Shown one piece after another: positions 58,115 to 64,000 of a stretch of DNA of 64,000 nt; positions within the stretch are counted from its first letter, which is position 1, and every line of letters begins with the position of its first letter. Both the position numbers and the translations under genes were made by a program. Below the pieces are notes generated by a model that worked only from the letters and a program-made list of their open reading frames with translations, searched no databases and was not told the origin of the DNA. The DNA is from Paragyromitra xinjiangensis (Eukaryota > Ascomycota > Pezizomycetes > Pezizales > Discinaceae), in assembly GCA_038503065.1 (NCBI GenBank), contig JBCAMK010000013.1, forward strand, positions 558,001 through 622,000. The letters are read 5' to 3'.

Positions 58115-59425
58115 ATGTCAAAATCAGTATCTTCTCAGGCTTCAGCCTCCGAGAAAAGCATTTCCCAAGCCTCAACCACACTCTATGAACAAGAGCCATT
58201 TTCGAAGTTTGAACCCCAAGTTAGGGCCCTGTGGTCACCCTTGGCAGATATCACAATCGAACGAATGCACGGCGGCAGCTACAATCGAGTCATTGGAATT
58301 GCTGTCTCTGCTAGCGGGCCTCCCTCTGAAAATAGACTTGCTACTGGGGCATACGTCTTACGCATACCTCGAGGAAAGAGTACCCGGATTGAGCAGGAAA
58401 TCGCTACTTTACATTACGTGCGAGGCCAAACCACAATTCCAGCTCCCGAGATCGTTCAATTCGACCTTACCTCCAACAATACTATCAATAGTAAATATAG
58501 TTTACAGCAAAAGATCCCCGGCGAAAGACTTTTTGATGTATATATGAAGATCTCACAATCTGAACGATTGACTATAGTTCGCCAGCTTGCGTATATCCTA
58601 CGTGAAATGCACGAACTCTCTCGGTCCGAGCCAGGCTTACTTGAAGCCGCCAACCTCGAAACCACCAAGTCTGAAGATGGAAAACTTGTACCAGATATCA
58701 GGATCGTGGATTTTCGGATCAAAACCTTCCTGGGTTTTGCTGGAGAGACCTTATGGGGCGGAATGGAAAAGGATTCGGCGGAGCCAAAGTCAGTTTCCCA
58801 GCTTCTTATCGACCAATTCGAGGGCTGGAAGAAGTTTGGTCGGAATTGCAACCGGGGCGAGGAAGAAGATCAGCTCATGGAGAAGTTTTGTGAGGTTACT
58901 GAGCAAATGAGTCGTTTAGGTCTCCTACCAGAAGGAGAAAAGCCTTATGTCTTGTTTCACCCCGATTTTGCCCCACAGAATATTCTAGTATATAAGACGG
59001 ATGAAGACAGTAATCAAAGCAACAGCTCCGCCATTATACCCCATACCGAAGCCCAAAATAGTCAATCAGGATGGAAAGTCACAGGTGTTCTCGACTGGGA
59101 CGGTACCGCCTTTGTGCCCTATTCTGTAGCCTGCACTCCCCCCTGGTGGCTATGGAGTGATTGGAACGACGATGAAGAAGACGAAGCGGTTCTCTGCTCA
59201 AGACCAGTTAACCCAGAAGCTCGAGAACGGAAAGAATTGTTCGATAGTATCATGGGTGAGCGTTATACCGACCATGCATACTCTCACGACTACCGTTTCG
59301 TTCGGAGATTGTTTGAATTCGCAACAGACGGATTCATATATTCTCACCGCTATGCCGATGCAGAAGTCTTCTTTGAGGAATGGGAGAAAAGGCCCCCTCA
59401 GCTTAGTTCGAGTGAGCCTCTGTGA
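58115..59425 (+). CDS. APH-family phosphotransferase (kinase-like fold)
   Basis: A single exon of 436 aa. The chain has the aminoglycoside-phosphotransferase/choline-kinase fold found in many fungal proteins of unknown substrate. Landmarks: a glycine-containing nucleotide loop (HGGSYNRVIGIAV) near residue 53; a lysine or arginine strand (AYVLRIPRGKS); the catalytic Brenner motif VLFHPDFAPQNILV with H282 and D284; and the metal-binding VTGVLDWDGTAFVP with D327. The N-terminus is Ser-rich. The catalytic Asp and Asn are present, so an active phosphotransferase is plausible; the acceptor substrate is unknown. No intron is needed. It stands alone at the edge of the gene-poor region. Confidence 0.82.
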   Translation: MSKSVSSQASASEKSISQASTTLYEQEPFSKFEPQVRALWSPLADITIERMHGGSYNRVIGIAVSASGPPSENRLATGAYVLRIPRGKSTRIEQEIATLHYVRGQTTIPAPEIVQFDLTSNNTINSKYSLQQKIPGERLFDVYMKISQSERLTIVRQLAYILREMHELSRSEPGLLEAANLETTKSEDGKLVPDIRIVDFRIKTFLGFAGETLWGGMEKDSAEPKSVSQLLIDQFEGWKKFGRNCNRGEEEDQLMEKFCEVTEQMSRLGLLPEGEKPYVLFHPDFAPQNILVYKTDEDSNQSNSSAIIPHTEAQNSQSGWKVTGVLDWDGTAFVPYSVACTPPWWLWSDWNDDEEDEAVLCSRPVNPEARERKELFDSIMGERYTDHAYSHDYRFVRRLFEFATDGFIYSHRYADAEVFFEEWEKRPPQLSSSEPL

Positions 59426-60218
59426 CCCCGCCGCTACCGCAGCGCCTGCAGCTAGCGAGCCCAGCGCTGGTCGAGGTTGTTTCTTTTACCTAAGTCGATC
59501 CCACTAGCGCTGGAACATGTTCGCTAAATACTATGTTTTTCAATTTCATCTATTTTCTTTTTTCCCTTTTTCCTTTTTTTGGTGGTGGTTTAGAGGCCAT
59601 CGAGGGTATTTCTTGGTATATTTCGACCCTGTTATTCTTATCAGACTCGTTCCCCTCCCATGTTACGATATATACTATATTTTTCATTATAATCATGTAG
59701 CCTCCAAAATCTTGTACTGTTTCTTTCAAGTAGTATCATTTATTTCTTTCTCATATCAGTTTTCTCAACCTTTACCGCTCCATTTTCACACTATCTCAAC
59801 TAGCAAAGAATTCGAATCCAGCTCGTTTCCCTACATAAATAAAAAGCAAGTCGCCTAGGAGCACATTCCTTGGAAATCGGGATCTGCTGCAATCATAGTT
59901 TTAGCTAGCCAACTTGTCCTGTCATAGTCAAGCGCACTAGCCCCTGGGCCTGCGGTGAGAACTTGCGCTCCAGTTTATGCTGCAGAGTCATACACGGATA
60001 TTTCTATAAGCCCCACCAGACTGCTGCAGCATATGGAGCCAATTAAACCTGGCCAGTTCTACAGCTAGAGTTTTCACCGAAAATCCTAGGAAGCAACACC
60101 TTTTCTCTCTCTACACTGGACCCTCAGTAGCCCTGGATGCGTGTATGAATTGTCAATCAATCAATCAACCCCCAACAGCCGAACGGCTTGTCGCGGATAA
60201 GCCCCCACAGGATTTGAA
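59426..60218. other. Intergenic, no gene supported
   Basis: 3' flank of the phosphotransferase gene, with T-rich tracts near 59,550-59,600. A short TCAA repeat lies near 60,153. No gene evidence. Confidence 0.4.
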
Positions 60219-60497
60219 CTGCTCGGGTCATGGGTGTGGAGACGGAACATCGGGATCCCCCGTTCTTTGGGGTCACCATAGAAAAATTGTGAGACCTACC
60301 GTTCCATTTGGCGAGTAAGCCTATGGATTTATGGCAGGATGGAGAGAAAAGAACACCAAAATTTGGTAAGCTGAACCTAGATAGGAAAGTGTTGTTGATT
60401 TTTGGTGTGTTCTTTTCTCTCCATCCTGCTATAAGCCCATGGGCTTACTCGCTAAATAGAACGGTATTCCATCTCCGTATACATGACCCGAGTACTA
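60219..60497. mobile_element. Foldback element with ~63-bp inner arms
   Basis: Inner arms at 60,299-60,361 and 60,399-60,464 are inverted copies (CGAGTAAGCC, GGCAGGATGGAGAGAAAAGA, ACACCAAAA) around a loop of about 37 bases. Pairing resumes outside: CTCGGGTCATG at 60,222 pairs with CATGACCCGAG at 60,482. The left arm carries an extra piece of about 50 bases. Without coding capacity, it fits a foldback or MITE-type element, or a hairpin-forming transcript. Confidence 0.65.
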
Positions 60498-60722
60498 GGG
60501 TGTAGGGGTAAGTCTGGCGACAGGTGGCGGTGCAGCGCTCTGCTCGAGAGACTCACAGCTTTCTGAATTGCCCTATTACCAAGCAACTTAGGTCCACATT
60601 ATCTATAGAGTATTCTGAATTGATTAGGTATTTCCACCGGCCAAAGTTGTGTGAACTGGCACAGGAAAATTGGCATATGTTGTCGCACCGCCATGTTCGC
60701 CAGACTTACCCCTGCACCCTAG
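60495..60722. mobile_element. 228-bp element with ~38-bp TIRs
   Basis: It begins CTAGGGTGTAGGGGTAAGTC then TGGCGAC, and ends in the reverse complement of CTAGGGTGCAGGGGTAAGTC then TGGCGAAC. The arms match over about 38 bases with few differences. No coding capacity. It abuts the foldback element at 60,219-60,497. A related string (GGGTGTAGGGG, then AAGTCTG) occurs inside the element at 40,521. No clear target-site duplication was seen. Confidence 0.7.
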
Positions 60723-61263
60723 CACATACCTTCAGTGGCGTGACAATGAAACGATCTCCAGTACAGTAGCTCAAAACCTTCCTGAATGCGATATTCGGCG
60801 TTCGGTAGGGTTCATCATTGGGCAAGGATCCGGCTCTGGTGCCCTTGCCGCCGAGTGATAGGGTGTGCCCAACCAATCGGAGCAAGACACAACCCTAAAA
60901 AGGGATGCCGTGTCGGCCTGAGATCCGACCCCTTGCGTCACCCAACATCCAATAGAACGGCCACCTAAATTTTTGAATTACATGTATATTCTTGGTAGTA
61001 AATTCAACTCCCAAACAAATGCATTCCAAACTTAAAATACAAAAACAATCTATCATTACTTAGTTAATTCTCATAATACCCAACCATCGCCTCCGGGGGG
61101 AAAGGGAATACCGTTTTCCAACTTGTCGTATTTAACGCCTCGCTATCCTTACCACAACCTCATACTAAAGAAAATAAGAAATCAACAGTATTTTTAACAA
61201 AACCCAAAACAGAACCATAAACCCTTGATCTCCTTTCTTCAACATCCAAAGCTCTATTCATAC
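60723..61263. other. Intergenic 3' of NDC1
   Basis: No gene supported. One TACATGTA at 60,979. AT-rich near the NDC1 stop codon. Confidence 0.4.
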
Positions 61264-63381
61264 TTATAACAACGCCCCCTCCTTCGCCTCTAGAACTCGC
61301 CTCCTCACCTCACCTGACAGTTCCATATCTTTTACATACGGCCTGAACGCTATTGCAATATCCCGCATCCCGTCCTTGAGCGTCTTCAACAAGGTTTCCG
61401 GCTCTCGGAGCGTAAGTGTCTTCTTCCCTTTCGACTCGACGTCTGTCCAGTGTATCGGTGGATTCGCGATATATTTCTCTAGTGAGTCAATGGTGTTTGA
61501 GAAGGACTGAAGGATAGCTGGCACGTGCCCCTGCACGACGCCAAATTCATCTTCAGAGAGGGAGGCAGTTACAAGGCGGGTGAGTGCTGGAAATATATCA
61601 GCGTTGAGCCAGAAAATAGGGGAGGGAAGAGGGAATTACCGGAGACGGCATCAACCTGAATACGAACGTTCGGCATCAGGATCGAAGTAGTCTGTTGAAC
61701 GGTCTGTCGGAACGGTTTCCCGTATGGTGATGCGAGGTAGGTCTCGATCTTGGACTTGAATGTTCCGGTCACACTCGCTTCAGCTTCGCGAAGCGAAGGT
61801 GGTTGAACAGGGAGTTTGGCTATAACACCATTGAGACTAGGGGAAGCACCGTCCTTGGATTGAATACTATCAATAAATTTACGGCCAGGGCTAGTGGATG
61901 CAGCAAGAAGCGCCGTGTCGGTGCTGATAGGGATCGCCGGCGGTGAGCTTTGGAGGGTTGTGAGGGCAGCTGGAGAATAGGCAATTTCTTTATGTAAAAG
62001 GTTAGCCAACGGCCTATCATTTCACTAGCTCCGCAGGGATAATCAAGACATACTAGGTGCTGGTGCGGCTACCGGTTTCCCGATTCCAGTCAATTTGATA
62101 TCTACTTCCCCAATCACGGCAAGACATTCCTTTAATATCTGTTCCCAAATATTGGTAGGCTTCCGGTCAACGTCTGTAAAAATAGACTTTCTGCGAGTGG
62201 GTGAGTTGTGGGAAATAAACACTAATTCTGCGAACGCCATGACTTGGGTCAAGAGACCAGATGATTTAAGCCCAGACACTAGTGTGCCATTCGAATCAGG
62301 CGACTTCTCGCTAATGGTCTTGCCATCTTTGATGGGTTCCTCGGAGAAGTAAACATTGAATGCAACGTGGGCAGACTCCCAGATAGAACCCAGTAGAAAA
62401 GCGATCCAGGCGGATCGGATGAACAGGCCTCCACCCACGGGCCACGCTGGAAGAGTGCTTGAACGATTAAGCCAGAATATGGTTCTTGCAACCATCAAAG
62501 TGTAATGCCAGATCCCCGAACGAACGAAAGTGTAGCTGATAGGACCAGTGAAAACTGTAACGCTAGTAAGGAAAAAAGCATTTGCAAATATACTCGGATA
62601 CTGCTTTTTAAATGCAACATTGGGTGGCACCTGTATGGTTGATCAGCGGACATCTCTCAGCCTGTCTAGAGGGCAGTAGACGTACATTCTCCCTGGGCAA
62701 GTCCAGCTTTCCCCGATCGCGACCAATGTGGAGGATTCCCTGAACAAATCCGACATGTGCAGCAAAGTATACCAGGTAAAGAAAACGTTCATTCAAGCGA
62801 GGACGCTCGTAAGTCCTATGAAGATCATATTAGTTTAGAAACCTAACGACTGATACCAGAACCCCTCCCAAGGCATTGCATACTTTCCATCCACGATGAA
62901 ACTCAGCAAATCACTCTTAGTCCCGGACCACAGGTATAGCAGGATGAAAACCAGGGATGCAAACACGTATGTGAGCAACGTAGAATAAGTCCCAAACGAC
63001 CCCACACTCCTCTTCAAAGTATGGAACCCAGATGGGCTGGCGCGCGTGTCGACATGGAGCTGAGATACGCGGAGGATCAGGACTGGCAGTGTCGTGCAAA
63101 AGAAAAGGATCAACGTCTTAAGCCCAGTCCAGCTCAGCGGAAACAATGACCAAAAAACTGAATAATCGTCAGACTTGGCTAGAACGGGGGAAAACTGGCG
63201 AGGAAGGCTCACAGCTCGATTTATTACTTATAAAGAAGGCCTCGATATAGCAAACGCAAAAACAAACCATGCACGACCGAACAAAACGCCGGTGGAGAAT
63301 GGGAGTGAGAAAGGACTGGTAATAGGGCGGCGCAGCCCTAGGAGCAGGCGTTGGAATAGATCGTGATATTGAGGACACCAT
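61264..63381 (-). CDS. NDC1: Nucleoporin NDC1
   Basis: Six exons (63381-63228, 63178-62857, 62815-62686, 62630-62054, 61987-61640, 61586-61264) give 617 aa. Ndc1 is a membrane nucleoporin that anchors nuclear pores and, in fungi, the spindle pole body. The N-terminal half has about six hydrophobic segments (MVCFCVCYIEAFFI, LKTLILFFCTTLPVLIL, TLLTYVFASLVFILLYLW, FLYLVYFAAHVGFVQGIL, GGLFIRSAWIAFLLGSIWES and others). The hallmark ERPRLNERFLYL sits after segment 3, and SPDSNGTLVSGL and NIWEQILKECLAVI are also family-like. The C-terminal half is soluble and helical. Intron 2 is only 41 nt. Intron 4 was placed at a GGCTAAC branch and TACATAAAG acceptor because nearer acceptors give stops. Confidence 0.88.
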
Positions 63382-64000
63382 AGCGATGGTGGAGCGGTGG
63401 GCCTCTGTGATGGTGAGCGAGAGGTTGTCGTCGCGTGCAAGTTCTTGAATTCTTGACGATGAAGAGGCGAATGACTTTAAGTTGCCGGGACAACGAACGA
63501 GCGCAGAGCCTCACTGCTTATTCAGCAATAACGTATAAGACAGCTTGGCGAAAAGAGCTTTGTATTTACCAAACGGAGTTTTTTTTTCGGGCAAGTCACA
63601 TATTCGGTGCACTGCTACGATGTTTTATATAATGCTTCCCTCTTAAAATCTAATTAGGTGACACTTGCGTAGGGAGGCGCAAGTAATTGCTCTTTGATAC
63701 TAGAATACACCTGCATTTCTCTCTGAGAGTCAAGTGTCCCCGCCTCGCCCTTGTTTGGACGTGTGCTGCCTTTTTTGACACCTAGGTATCGTATTAGTGC
63801 TCCGAAACCGAGTGACATGATATGATGTAGGTCCACACATAAGCCATACATGTATCTTTGAGCATAGTCCGAAAGTGGGTGGCAGTAAACCCAAACCTTT
63901 CAGCCATAAAGCCTGTTCATCTTCTCGATAAAGATAGAAATACATTCGCGAATCTCTAGCCCCGAGTCCATACAAATGATGAATGCGCCTTAATTAAGGA
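63382..64000. other. Window end, no gene supported
   Basis: Presumed NDC1 promoter followed by AT-rich sequence with one TACATGTA at 63,847. Only short frames are present. Confidence 0.4.

Noticed and set aside
60200..60230. TTCAAATCC on the minus strand, resembling a T-loop
   Set aside because: Flanking bases do not form a T stem, and the site belongs to the foldback element.

Overview
This window reads as nuclear DNA of a filamentous ascomycete (Pezizomycotina). Most genes are split by 41-66 nt introns with GT-AG ends and fungal branch points (TACTAAC, CTAAC or CTGAC types). The housekeeping proteins are of fungal type, and the accessory genes (a NACHT-ankyrin STAND protein, F-box/ankyrin paralogues, small cysteine-rich secreted proteins) are typical of that subphylum. 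No tRNA, rRNA, CRISPR array or bacterial-style operon was found.

Layout. 1-1,234: a PHD-finger gene cut by the window edge and a small unrecognised gene. 1,861-7,400: a decaying tandem array of small cysteine-rich secreted-protein genes. 8,340-9,929: choline/ethanolamine phosphotransferase. 13,313-25,367: a housekeeping block with TFIIE-beta, the U6 snRNA phosphodiesterase USB1, a small spliced gene, GTP cyclohydrolase I with an internal stop codon, and the divergent pair UTP12 and DIS3. 26,632-29,300: a frameshifted gene and a nest of inverted-repeat elements. 29,320-33,126: a NACHT-ankyrin gene with six nearly identical 102-nt ankyrin units. 34,668-40,256: the RNA polymerase I largest subunit. 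40,437-45,836: three F-box/ankyrin paralogues, the middle one broken, sharing an upstream element and with a TIR element inserted before the first. 46,626-48,334: a HIRIP3-like nuclear protein. 48,335-58,114: almost gene-free AT-rich DNA. 58,115-63,381: an APH-fold phosphotransferase, two foldback/TIR elements and nucleoporin NDC1.

Many of the housekeeping genes act on RNA: rRNA synthesis (RPA190), small-subunit processing (UTP12), exosome decay (DIS3), U6 maturation (USB1) and Pol II initiation (TFIIE). They are separate transcription units; only UTP12 and DIS3 share a short divergent promoter. The accessory genes sit in islands between them with repeats and broken copies.

The most interesting signals are an in-frame TAG inside otherwise conserved FOL2; the homogenised ankyrin units of the NACHT protein; a within-gene reversal of coding-strand GC skew in several genes; strong over-representation of the palindrome TACATGTA, mostly in intergenic DNA; and the F-box/ankyrin cluster with its shared upstream element. 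All exon boundaries were inferred by eye from splice signals and family conservation.
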